Shown: positions 1 through 5,484, numbered from the stretch's first letter. The stretch is DNA of 6,039 nucleotides from Aeromicrobium sp. (GCA_023254755.1 JALRKU010000448.1:1-6039), one strand, 5' to 3'. Notes: generated by a model not told the origin, from the letters alone. Numbers and translations: made by a program.

Positions 1-1546
1 AGAAGTAGTCCGTGTGCACGGCCCGGGCCCGACGGCGCAGGCCGGGCCGGCCCGCGTTGACCATCGCGGGCGGACCCGAGACGTAGGCCCGCCGCGAGGC
101 CAGGTCGGGCACCGCGGCGGCCACGACGTCGGCCGTGAGCACGGGCGACGCGACGAACGTCCAGCCCTCGGGCAGCTCGGCGGGACGCTCGGGCGCCACG
201 AGGACGACCCGGCGACCGTCGAGGTCGGCCGCGAACGGCACGCGCTCGGACGGGCCCAGGCCGTAGACCAGCACCGCGTCGCGGTCGGCGTCGGCGAGCT
301 GGCTCAGGAACGGCGTGACGCCGATGCCTCCCGCGACCAGGACGACGGGCTCGGCGGGGTCGCGCGGCAGGACGAAGTCGCCACCGACGCCGGTCGACCG
401 GACCACGGCCCCGGGCTCGAGGGTCGTGAGGGCTCGCTTGAAGCTGGACGCGGGATGCGGCAGCCGCAGGGCGAACGAGACCGTCTCGGCACCGGGTGCG
501 GACGCGATGCTGAACACGCGGCGGGTGCCGCGGGAGTCGGTGCCCGCGTGCGGCAGGTGCAGCTCGGCGTACTGCCCGGCGCGGAACCGCACGGGGCGGT
601 TCGCCCGGAACACCAGCTCGTGGGTGTCGGACCCGTGGTCGCGGCGCTCGACCAGCTCGAGCCTGACCCCGGAGCGGCGAGCCAGCACGGCCGCCACCAC
701 GTTGGCGGCCAGCAGCGCGACGACCTGCCACTGGTCCGCGACACCGAACAGCGAAGGCGTCTCGTCGACCAGCAGGATCGCGAGCGGGTAGGCGTACACG
801 ACCGCGGCCACGACCGCGACGGCCAGCTGCTGCGCACGACGTGGCGGGAGCGTCAGCGGCTCGCTCAGCATGAAGCCCGCGAAGAACAGCAGCGGCGACG
901 TCTCGAGAGCGGTCCGTGCGGCGTCGCCGTAGGACTGCCCGAAGTCGTGGAGTGCCAGCACGACGAGCACCCCGGCGACCGCCACGAACAGCAGGCCGAC
1001 GTCGAGCCGTCGGGTCCGCCACAGCACGAGGAAGGCCGCGACCGCGACCCAGGGCAGCAGGTCGGTCGACGCGATCCACCAGGAGGCGCCGATGCGGTCC
1101 TCGACCGCCGGACCGACGGCCTGCTGGACCAGGTAGGTGCCGAACGCCCCCGCCGCCGCGGGGTTGAGCACGTGGCGCCCGCGCCAGGCCAGGACGAACT
1201 TGGACAGTCCCGCCAGCACCCCGGCGAGCGCGATCCACCCGAGCTTCGGTCCGCCGGTCTGCGGCACGAACAGGAACCACAGCAGCAGCGCCGTGATGAT
1301 CGACGACTCCAGGTGGGCACGCGTCCGCACCGCGCGAGCGGCGGCCCACGATGTGACGGTGACGGTCACGAGCAGGACCGCGAGGCTGGTCAGCTGACCG
1401 GCCACGGTCCAGAGGCCGTCGCCGAGGTCGCCGAGCGCGGTGTACGCGACCGAGACGACGGCGAGGACCGCCAGCACGAGGGTGACCAGGCGGTACATCG
1501 TCACCTTGCCGAGCTGGCGGTCGAGCAGATCCCTCATCCGACTCAT
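1..1546 (-). CDS. NqrB/RnfD-like membrane domain fused to a ferredoxin-reductase-like FAD/NAD(P) domain (3' end cut by window edge)
   Basis: Predicted transmembrane electron-transfer flavoprotein. The 515 visible residues fall into two halves. Residues ~16-290 are strongly hydrophobic, with roughly 8-10 membrane segments (for example 16-38, 44-68, 103-121, 163-199, 240-260, 272-289), and contain HVLNPAAAGAF at 125-135, which resembles the NPA segment of NqrB/RnfD. Residues ~293-515 form a ferredoxin-reductase fold: FAD motif RVFSIAS (343-349), pyridine-nucleotide loop VAGGIGVTPF (404-413) and SGPPAMV (490-496). The visible end, HTDYF, resembles the usual C-terminus of this fold, so only a few codons should be missing. 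The likely role is to move electrons from cytosolic NAD(P)H to an outward-facing flavin carrier. It starts at ATG 1546, overlapping the apbE stop by 4 bp (ATGA), with a GGAGAGG ribosome site 7 nt upstream (1554-1560). There are no paired haem-ligand histidines as in ferric reductases. The fold is secure; the nucleotide used, acceptor and physiological role are inferred. Confidence 0.88.
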   Translation of the reverse strand, partial: MSRMRDLLDRQLGKVTMYRLVTLVLAVLAVVSVAYTALGDLGDGLWTVAGQLTSLAVLLVTVTVTSWAAARAVRTRAHLESSIITALLLWFLFVPQTGGPKLGWIALAGVLAGLSKFVLAWRGRHVLNPAAAGAFGTYLVQQAVGPAVEDRIGASWWIASTDLLPWVAVAAFLVLWRTRRLDVGLLFVAVAGVLVVLALHDFGQSYGDAARTALETSPLLFFAGFMLSEPLTLPPRRAQQLAVAVVAAVVYAYPLAILLVDETPSLFGVADQWQVVALLAANVVAAVLARRSGVRLELVERRDHGSDTHELVFRANRPVRFRAGQYAELHLPHAGTDSRGTRRVFSIASAPGAETVSFALRLPHPASSFKRALTTLEPGAVVRSTGVGGDFVLPRDPAEPVVLVAGGIGVTPFLSQLADADRDAVLVYGLGPSERVPFAADLDGRRVVLVAPERPAELPEGWTFVASPVLTADVVAAAVPDLASRRAYVSGPPAMVNAGRPGLRRRARAVHTDYF

Positions 1547-2415
1547 GCGAACACCTCTCCCTGGAGATCGGGCGACCAGACGACGCGCCCATCGGCGTGC
1601 ATCCGGACGAACTGGTGGTGCCAGCGCTCGAGCAGGCGCTCGGGCTCGGCGAAGAAGTGGGCGGTCGCCAGGCCGTCCGCGAGCATGCAGGACTGCGGCG
1701 CGAGCACCCACGTGGCGACGACGTCGGTGGTCGGCCGTCCCGTGCGGGCGTCGAGGACGTGGTGCAGTCCGTCGCCCCAGGCACGCCGATTGGTGGCCGA
1801 GCCGCACAGGGCGTCCTCCGGCTCGAGCTCGACCACGCCGAGCGCCTTGGTCGGGTCGTGCGGGTGCTCCAGCGCGACGCGGATCGGCGTCGTGCCGCAG
1901 TGGTAGAGGTCGCCGCCGGCGTCGACCGTGGCCTGGCGCAGCCCCTCCGCCCACAGGATGCTCGCCACGTGGTCCACGAGCAGGCCCTTCCCGGCCGCCC
2001 CGACGTCGATGAGCATCGGCTCGTCGGTGCGGAGCCGCCGCTGGGCGTCGGCCCCGCCCCAGTCGATCGTCGACCAGCTGGTGGGCGCCGTGGGTGTCGC
2101 GGACGGCGTCAGCGAGTAGCCGGCGTCGTAGCCCAGGTCGCTCAGCGCGCGACCCACGAGCGGGTTGACGGCGCCGTCGGTGACCTCGTGGAGATCGGTG
2201 TAGAAGTCGAACAGGGACTCGGCGTCCTCGGGCAGCTCCCGGTCGCCCGCCTCACGCGCCACGGCGCTGACGAAGGAGTCGTCGCGAAACCGCGACCAGT
2301 CACGATCGAAGCGCTCGATCCGGTCGGCGACCAGGTCCCGGACCTCCGGAGCCAGCGGCGCCTGCGTGTCGATCTGCCACGCGGTGCCGATGGCCTCGAA
2401 GGTCCAGGACTCCAC
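1543..2415 (-). CDS. apbE: FAD:protein FMN transferase (ApbE family)
   Basis: Transfers FMN from FAD to a Thr/Ser hydroxyl of a target protein, giving covalently flavinylated redox proteins; the reaction needs Mg2+. The 290-residue protein has the family motifs in order: N-terminal FEAIGTAWQI (6-15), VTDGAVNPLVG (78-88), DVGAAGKG (137-144, Lys143), VDAGGDLYHCG (164-174), LDARTGRP (221-228) and ADGLAT (246-251), where Asp247 and Thr251 sit at the usual metal-binding positions. The start is a GTG 1 bp after the lipoprotein stop codon, so translation is probably coupled; the ApbE fold begins almost at once after it. No signal peptide or lipobox is visible, unlike many exported ApbE proteins of Gram-negative bacteria. 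Its place between an FMN_bind protein and an NqrB-like protein makes the lipoprotein upstream its likely substrate. Family identity is firm; the substrate is inferred from context. Confidence 0.92.
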   Translation of the reverse strand: MESWTFEAIGTAWQIDTQAPLAPEVRDLVADRIERFDRDWSRFRDDSFVSAVAREAGDRELPEDAESLFDFYTDLHEVTDGAVNPLVGRALSDLGYDAGYSLTPSATPTAPTSWSTIDWGGADAQRRLRTDEPMLIDVGAAGKGLLVDHVASILWAEGLRQATVDAGGDLYHCGTTPIRVALEHPHDPTKALGVVELEPEDALCGSATNRRAWGDGLHHVLDARTGRPTTDVVATWVLAPQSCMLADGLATAHFFAEPERLLERWHHQFVRMHADGRVVWSPDLQGEVFA

Positions 2416-2416
2416 G

Positions 2417-2881
2417 TCAGGCCTGGGCCTCGGACTTGATCTGCTCGAGCGCCGCGTTGAAGCCGCCGCTCGTCAGCGACGAGCCCGACACCTTCGACAC
2501 CGAGACCTCGTCGAGCGCCTTGCCGACGACCTCGTCGGCGATGCCGCTGGCGAACTTCTGCTGGTACTGCAGCGAGGTGCCGCTCGCCTCGGGGGTCACC
2601 TCGACGGCCGTGACGGTGCCGTCCTCGAGGGTCAGGCTGACCGCGACGGAGGACTGGCCGCCCGGGTTGGTGTAGCTGCCCTCGGCCTCGTAGGTGCCGT
2701 CGGCGTAGTCACCGGCGGCCGCGGTGTCGTCGGCGGCGGTGTCGCTCGCGTCGGAGGCGGCGGGGGCCGGCGACGCCGTGTCGCTCGCGCTCGACTCGTC
2801 GCTGCCGCACGCGGCGGTCATCAGCAGGGCGGACGCGGCGGCGGTCGCCGCGAGGATCTGTCGGGTCTTCGGGAGTCGCAT
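2417..2881 (-). CDS. FMN_bind-domain lipoprotein, likely covalently flavinylated electron carrier
   Basis: A 154-residue exported protein with an FMN_bind (NqrC/RnfG C-terminal type) domain. The N-terminus MRLPKTRQ is followed by a hydrophobic stretch (9-23) and a lipobox-like TAAC with the lipid-bearing cysteine at 25. Residues 26-58 form a Ser/Ala/Asp-rich linker. The folded domain runs ~59-152 (DGTYEAEGSY, a beta-rich core, then LQYQQKFASGIADEVVG). It ends in VSGSSLTSGGFNAAL (131-145), which lines up with the family signature SGATxTSxG; the flavin-acceptor position is Ser135 instead of Thr. The ATG at 2881 is preferred over an in-frame GTG at 2947, because it has an AGGAG 6 nt upstream and puts the signal peptide at the N-terminus. 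It is first in an operon with apbE and the membrane reductase. Its likely role is as a one-domain FMN shuttle on the outer face of the membrane. The family assignment is good; flavinylation and partner are inferred. Confidence 0.88.
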   Translation of the reverse strand: MRLPKTRQILAATAAASALLMTAACGSDESSASDTASPAPAASDASDTAADDTAAAGDYADGTYEAEGSYTNPGGQSSVAVSLTLEDGTVTAVEVTPEASGTSLQYQQKFASGIADEVVGKALDEVSVSKVSGSSLTSGGFNAALEQIKSEAQA

Positions 2882-2887
2882 GGATGG

Positions 2888-2892
2888 CTCCT
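2888..2892 (-). promoter_or_regulatory. Ribosome binding site that fixes the lipoprotein start
   Basis: AGGAG on the minus strand, 6 nt before ATG 2881. It supports the short start, which gives a clean signal peptide, over the upstream in-frame GTG at 2947. Confidence 0.75.
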
Positions 2893-2896
2893 GGTC

Positions 2897-2943
2897 GGTC
2901 GAACGGGACGGGTCGATCGGTGAACGTTCAACAGGTCGAACGG
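2897..2943 (-). repeat. Three copies of a 10-bp repeat in the flavin operon leader
   Basis: Plus-strand GGTCGAACGG occurs exactly at 2897-2906 and 2934-2943, with a one-mismatch copy GGTCGATCGG at 2911-2920. Start-to-start spacings are 14 and 23 bp. The copy at 2934-2943 covers the candidate -10 element. They may be operator half-sites for a regulator; no known regulator motif was recognised, and the biased base composition makes some chance repetition possible. Confidence 0.4.
2921..2930. promoter_or_regulatory. Perfect 10-bp palindrome TGAACGTTCA, possible operator
   Basis: TGAACGTTCA is identical on both strands and lies just downstream of the candidate ECF-type -10, at about the expected transcription start, a common place for a repressor site. 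It shares the GAACG core with the flanking repeats. It does not match the actinobacterial LexA box, which needs TCGAAC-N4-GTTCGA. Confidence 0.35.
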
Positions 2944-2964
2944 CCACTGACCGCCAGGGGTTCC
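2939..2964 (-). promoter_or_regulatory. Candidate ECF-sigma promoter (GGAAC-N18-GTT) for the flavin operon
   Basis: On the minus strand, GGAAC (2964-2960) is followed after exactly 18 nt by GTT (2941-2939; CGTT with the preceding base). This matches the -35/-10 pattern of actinobacterial SigH/SigR and SigE-type sigma factors (GGAA[C/T] N17-19 GTT). A start near 2931 would leave a leader of about 50 nt before ATG 2881. No TANNNT hexamer is seen anywhere in this 96-bp gap, so a housekeeping promoter is not evident here. The motif is short, so this remains a prediction. Confidence 0.42.
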
Positions 2965-2977
2965 ACGGCGACCGATC

Positions 2978-4378
2978 TCACAGGTGACGCACGGCCGCGG
3001 TCGCGGCGTGGAATCCCGCCATGCCGTGCACACCGCCGCCGGGAGGGGTCGACGCCGAGCACAGCCACACCCCCGGCACGCCGAGCGAGTAGGGCCGCAG
3101 CGTGGTCCGCGGCCGGAACACGGTCTGCCACGGGGTCGCCGCGCCGGCGGTGATGTCGCCGCCGACGTAGTTGGCGTTCCCGGCCTCGAGCTCGACCGGG
3201 CCGTGCACCGACGTCGCGACGATCCGGTCGCGGAACCCGGGGGCGAAGCGCTCGACCTGGTCGAGCACGGCCTGGGTCGCGTCACCGGTGTAGCCGTGGG
3301 GCACGTGGGCGTAGGCCCAGACGGGGTGCACGTCGCCCACCGAGCGCGAGGGGTCGGCCACGTGCTGCTGGCACAGCAGCACGAAGGGGCGCTCGGGCAT
3401 GCGACCGCGGCCGATCTCGATCTCCGCCGCGTTGACCTCGGCGAGCGTGCCGCCGAGGTGCACGGTGCCCGCACCGGCGATCTCGGGGCGTGTCCACGGG
3501 ATGCCGCCCTGGACCGCGAGGTCGACCTTGAACGCCGCCGGGCCGCGCTTCCAGCGACGCAGTCCGCGGGCCACCCGCGTCGGGAGCCGGTCGCCGACGA
3601 TCGACAGCACCTGCTCGGGCGTCGTGTCGAGCAGGACGACGTCGGCGTCGGGCAGGGTCGTGACCCGTTCGCCCGTGACCACGCGGCCGCCCTCCTCGTG
3701 CAGCACCGAGACCAGGGCGTCGGCGATCGCCTGCGAGCCGCCGACCGCGAAGGGCCAGCCGTGGGAGTGGCCGACGACGCCGAACATCATGCCGAGCGCA
3801 CTGGCCAGGGGACGGTCGAGGCGCTGGAAGGTGTGGGCCGCCATGCCGGCGAACAGCGCGGGCGCCTCCTCACCGGACCAGCGGCGCGCGGTCCACGTGG
3901 CCGGCGGCAGCGAGCGCAGTCCGAACCTCGCGAACCGCAACGGGTGGTGGGGCACGCCGATCGCCGGGCCGAGGACGTCGTCCGCGAGATCGTCGACGTG
4001 CGCCACGTGCGGGGCGAACAGCCGGCGCCAGGCCTCGCCGTCGCCGCCGAGCGCCTCGGCGGTGCGGTCGAGGTCGCGGTACAGCAGACCGACCCGGCCC
4101 CCGTCGAGCGGATGGGCCGCCTCGACGTCGGCCCACGCCCAGCGCAGGCCGTGCCGCTCGAGGTCGAGCGAGCGGAAGAACGGCGACGCCGCGCCCGTGG
4201 GGTGCGCCGCGGAGCACACGTCGTGGACCAGGCCCGGCAGCGTCAGCTCGGCCGAGCGCATGCCGCCGCCGATCGTGTCGTTCGCCTCCAGCACCGTGAC
4301 GTCGAGCCCGGCGCGAGCCAGCACGATCGCCGCGGCCAGCCCGTTCGGCCCGGACCCGACGACGACGGCGCTGGTCAT
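2978..4378 (-). CDS. Phytoene-desaturase-like NAD(P)/FAD-dependent oxidoreductase (CrtI/PYROXD2 type)
   Basis: A 466-residue soluble FAD oxidoreductase. The N-terminal Rossmann motif VVVGSGPNGLAAAIVLARAG (5-24) is followed by the ribose-binding acid in VLEANDTIGGGMR (29-41, Glu31). WPFAVGGSQAIADAL (208-222) matches the mid-protein segment seen in this superfamily, and the C-terminus PPGGGVHGMAGFHAA (445-459) is the FAD-closing motif of CrtI-like enzymes. Length and architecture fit the bacterial PYROXD2/COG1233 group rather than true carotenoid desaturases, which usually sit beside crtB and crtE; none is present here. The start at ATG 4378 puts the Rossmann fold at the N-terminus and has a TACCGT -10 ideally placed for a leaderless message; a longer frame from 4483 would add 35 mostly Arg/Pro/Ser residues of no recognisable fold. 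The substrate is unknown. It lies 96 bp before the flavin operon on the same strand, so read-through into it is possible. Confidence 0.87.
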   Translation of the reverse strand: MTSAVVVGSGPNGLAAAIVLARAGLDVTVLEANDTIGGGMRSAELTLPGLVHDVCSAAHPTGAASPFFRSLDLERHGLRWAWADVEAAHPLDGGRVGLLYRDLDRTAEALGGDGEAWRRLFAPHVAHVDDLADDVLGPAIGVPHHPLRFARFGLRSLPPATWTARRWSGEEAPALFAGMAAHTFQRLDRPLASALGMMFGVVGHSHGWPFAVGGSQAIADALVSVLHEEGGRVVTGERVTTLPDADVVLLDTTPEQVLSIVGDRLPTRVARGLRRWKRGPAAFKVDLAVQGGIPWTRPEIAGAGTVHLGGTLAEVNAAEIEIGRGRMPERPFVLLCQQHVADPSRSVGDVHPVWAYAHVPHGYTGDATQAVLDQVERFAPGFRDRIVATSVHGPVELEAGNANYVGGDITAGAATPWQTVFRPRTTLRPYSLGVPGVWLCSASTPPGGGVHGMAGFHAATAAVRHL

Positions 4379-4384
4379 GCCCCC

Positions 4385-4390
4385 ACGGTA
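4385..4390 (-). promoter_or_regulatory. -10 element for a leaderless transcript of the FAD oxidoreductase
   Basis: Minus-strand TACCGT (fits TANNNT) ends 6 nt before ATG 4378, so transcription would begin at the A of the start codon. There is no convincing Shine-Dalgarno sequence (only GGGGGC between), and no good -35 is visible. The identical motif and spacing precede the divergent hydrolase gene. Confidence 0.5.
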
Positions 4391-4476
4391 GTGCCTCGCC
4401 CGTCGCGCGAGCTCGCGGCGACGGCGGCTGACCGGCGGGCTCTCGCCCGGCCTCCACCTCGAGCGCCCAGTCGTCG

Positions 4477-4506
4477 GGGACATGGAGCGGCGGACTGTCC
4501 TACCGT
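4477..4506 (+). promoter_or_regulatory. Promoter for a leaderless transcript of the alpha/beta hydrolase
   Basis: GGGACA (4477-4482, 4 of 6 to TTGACA), an 18-bp spacer, then TACCGT (4501-4506, fits TANNNT). The -10 ends 6 nt before ATG 4513, placing the predicted transcription start on the start codon itself. No purine-rich ribosome site is seen just upstream of the ATG, which agrees with a leaderless message. Confidence 0.52.
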
Positions 4507-4512
4507 GGTCCG

Positions 4513-5343
4513 ATGGTGGAGCACGTCGACGTCGAGACGGTCCTCGGGCGGGTGCACGTGGCGGTCGCGGGCGAGGGGCCAGCCGTGGTCATGTGGCCGA
4601 GCCTGCTCATGGATCACACGCTGTGGGACGCGCAGGTCGCGCACCTCTCGAACCGGTTCACCACGATCGCCGTCGACCCACCGGGGCACGGACGCAGCCA
4701 GCCGCTCACCCGCACCTTCACGTTCGCCGAGTGCGCACAGGTCGTCGTCGACCTGCTCGACCACCTCGGACACGAGCGCGGCCACCTGCTCGGCAACTCG
4801 TGGGGCGGGATGATCGGCGGGACGTTCGCCGCCCTGCACCCCGACCGGGTCGGCTGCTCGGTGCTGATGAACGCGACGGCCACCGCCGCGTCGCGGGGTC
4901 AGCGCCTCGAGTACGGCGCACTGCTGCTCGCCGCCCGCGCGATGCGCGGGATCCGGCCGCCCCTCACCACGGCGGTGCTCCGGGCCTTCCTCGGGCCGAC
5001 GTCGCTCGCCGAGCGACCCGACGTCGTCGAGCACGTGCGCCGCACCACGCAGGCGGTCGACGTGCGGTCGGTCTCGTTCGCGGTCCGCAGCGTGGTTCCT
5101 GCACGCCAGGACCAGCGGGCCGCGTTCTCGCAGATCACGACGCCCGTCCTGGTCGTGGGCGGCAGCGAGGACGCCACCTTCCCACCCGACGACGCCCGCA
5201 CGATGGCCGCCGCGATCCCCGACAGCGAGCTCGTCGTGCTGGCCCGCGCCGCGCACCTCGCGGCGCTCGAGGTGCCGGACGTCGTCAACCGGCTCGTCGA
5301 CGACCTCCTCGACCGCCGTGGCGGCGCCCCGAACCACCTGTGA
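4513..5343 (+). CDS. Alpha/beta-fold hydrolase
   Basis: A 276-residue single-domain hydrolase of usual length for the family. The catalytic triad can be read directly: nucleophile Ser96 in GNSWG (94-98, GxSxG), acid Asp220 in VVGGSEDATFPP (214-225), and His248 in AAHLAALEVP (246-255). The segment VDPPGHGRS (54-62) is the typical DxxGxGxS loop after strand 4, and MWPSLLMDHTLW (27-38) covers the oxyanion-hole region. The overall pattern resembles the enol-lactonase/haloperoxidase-like group, but the substrate cannot be told from sequence: there is no pca or aromatic-degradation neighbour. No signal peptide or membrane segment is seen, so it should be cytosolic. ATG 4513 is chosen from the promoter spacing; GTG 4516 is the only close alternative. 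It is transcribed away from the FAD oxidoreductase, and the paired promoters suggest they may be expressed under similar conditions. Confidence 0.9.
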   Translation: MVEHVDVETVLGRVHVAVAGEGPAVVMWPSLLMDHTLWDAQVAHLSNRFTTIAVDPPGHGRSQPLTRTFTFAECAQVVVDLLDHLGHERGHLLGNSWGGMIGGTFAALHPDRVGCSVLMNATATAASRGQRLEYGALLLAARAMRGIRPPLTTAVLRAFLGPTSLAERPDVVEHVRRTTQAVDVRSVSFAVRSVVPARQDQRAAFSQITTPVLVVGGSEDATFPPDDARTMAAAIPDSELVVLARAAHLAALEVPDVVNRLVDDLLDRRGGAPNHL

Positions 5344-5357
5344 TCTCCGCCACAGGT
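5336..5357 (+). terminator. Stem-loop over the hydrolase stop codon, weak terminator candidate
   Basis: ACCTGTG (5336-5342) pairs perfectly with CACAGGT (5351-5357) around an 8-nt loop that starts at the last base of the stop codon. No T-run follows directly (the nearest is TTTT at 5381-5384), so a classic intrinsic terminator is doubtful. It could instead protect the 3' end of the mRNA or pause polymerase. Confidence 0.3.
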
Positions 5358-5403
5358 TCCGCGACCGCATCCCAAGACGATTTTCCCCCGTGGGAACGCC
5401 GGA

Positions 5404-5422
5404 TTAGGCTTGCCTGAGTGGC
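5404..5422 (+). promoter_or_regulatory. Possible DtxR/IdeR iron box upstream of fprA
   Basis: The first 12 bases, TTAGGCTTGCCT, fit the left part and centre of the DtxR/IdeR consensus (TTAGGTTAG[C/G]CTAACCTAA) with the usual C/T and T/A exchanges, and contain the palindrome AGGCTTGCCT (5406-5415). The right arm GAGTGGC is poor. It overlaps the candidate -10 (TAGGCT), as iron-repressed promoters usually do. If real, fprA would be raised under iron shortage. Confidence 0.35.
5405..5410 (+). promoter_or_regulatory. Candidate -10 element for fprA
   Basis: TAGGCT fits TANNNT; a start near 5417 would give a leader of about 68 nt. The best -35 at usual spacing, TTTTCC (5381-5386, 18-bp spacer), matches TTGACA poorly, which would suit a regulated or activator-aided promoter. 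Confidence 0.35.
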
Positions 5423-5427
5423 AGCGC

Positions 5428-5445
5428 CCGACCGCTCGTGGTCGG
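5428..5445 (+). other. Small hairpin in the fprA leader
   Basis: CCGACC (5428-5433) and GGTCGG (5440-5445) form a perfect 6-bp GC-rich stem with a 6-nt loop, inside the predicted 5' leader and about 30 nt before the ribosome site. It has no T-run, so it is not an attenuator by itself, and no riboswitch architecture was recognised. Confidence 0.3.
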
Positions 5446-5472
5446 CGATCCGCTCCCCCAACTCTCATCTCC

Positions 5473-5477
5473 AGGAG
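5473..5477 (+). promoter_or_regulatory. Ribosome binding site that fixes the fprA start
   Basis: AGGAG lies 7 nt before ATG 5485. An in-frame ATG at 5479 (adding Met-Cys) would be only 1 nt from it, so 5485 is the better start. Confidence 0.75.
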
Positions 5478-5484
5478 CATGTGC

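Noticed and set aside
1..1546. Ferric-reductase or NADPH-oxidase type membrane domain in the fusion protein.
   Set aside because: The membrane half has only scattered histidines (78, 125, 200) and no spaced pairs for two haems; the NPA segment fits NqrB/RnfD better.
14..1906. A 630-codon open frame on the plus strand.
   Set aside because: It is antisense to the fusion gene and part of apbE, rich in Arg/Gly/His/Gln, with no recognisable fold. The opposite strand carries clear FAD, NAD(P) and ApbE motifs; high GC makes such long shadows common.
2921..2930. LexA/SOS box in the flavin operon leader.
   Set aside because: The actinobacterial box needs TCGAAC and GTTCGA arms 4 nt apart; here TGAACGTTCA has no such spacing or arms.
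2984..4813. A 609-codon open frame on the plus strand.
   Set aside because: It is antisense to the FAD oxidoreductase, runs into the hydrolase in a wrong frame, has low-complexity composition and no motif.
4375..5370. A 331-codon open frame on the minus strand across the hydrolase.
   Set aside because: It is antisense to a hydrolase with a complete catalytic triad; it is charged, repetitive and without motifs.
5392..5418. A second ECF-type promoter (GGGAAC) ahead of fprA.
   Set aside because: No GTT follows at 16-19 nt; the bases there are within CTGAG, so only half of the pattern is present.
5428..5445. Riboswitch or attenuator in the fprA leader.
   Set aside because: Only one 6-bp hairpin is present, with no T-run, no leader peptide and no conserved aptamer pattern recognised.
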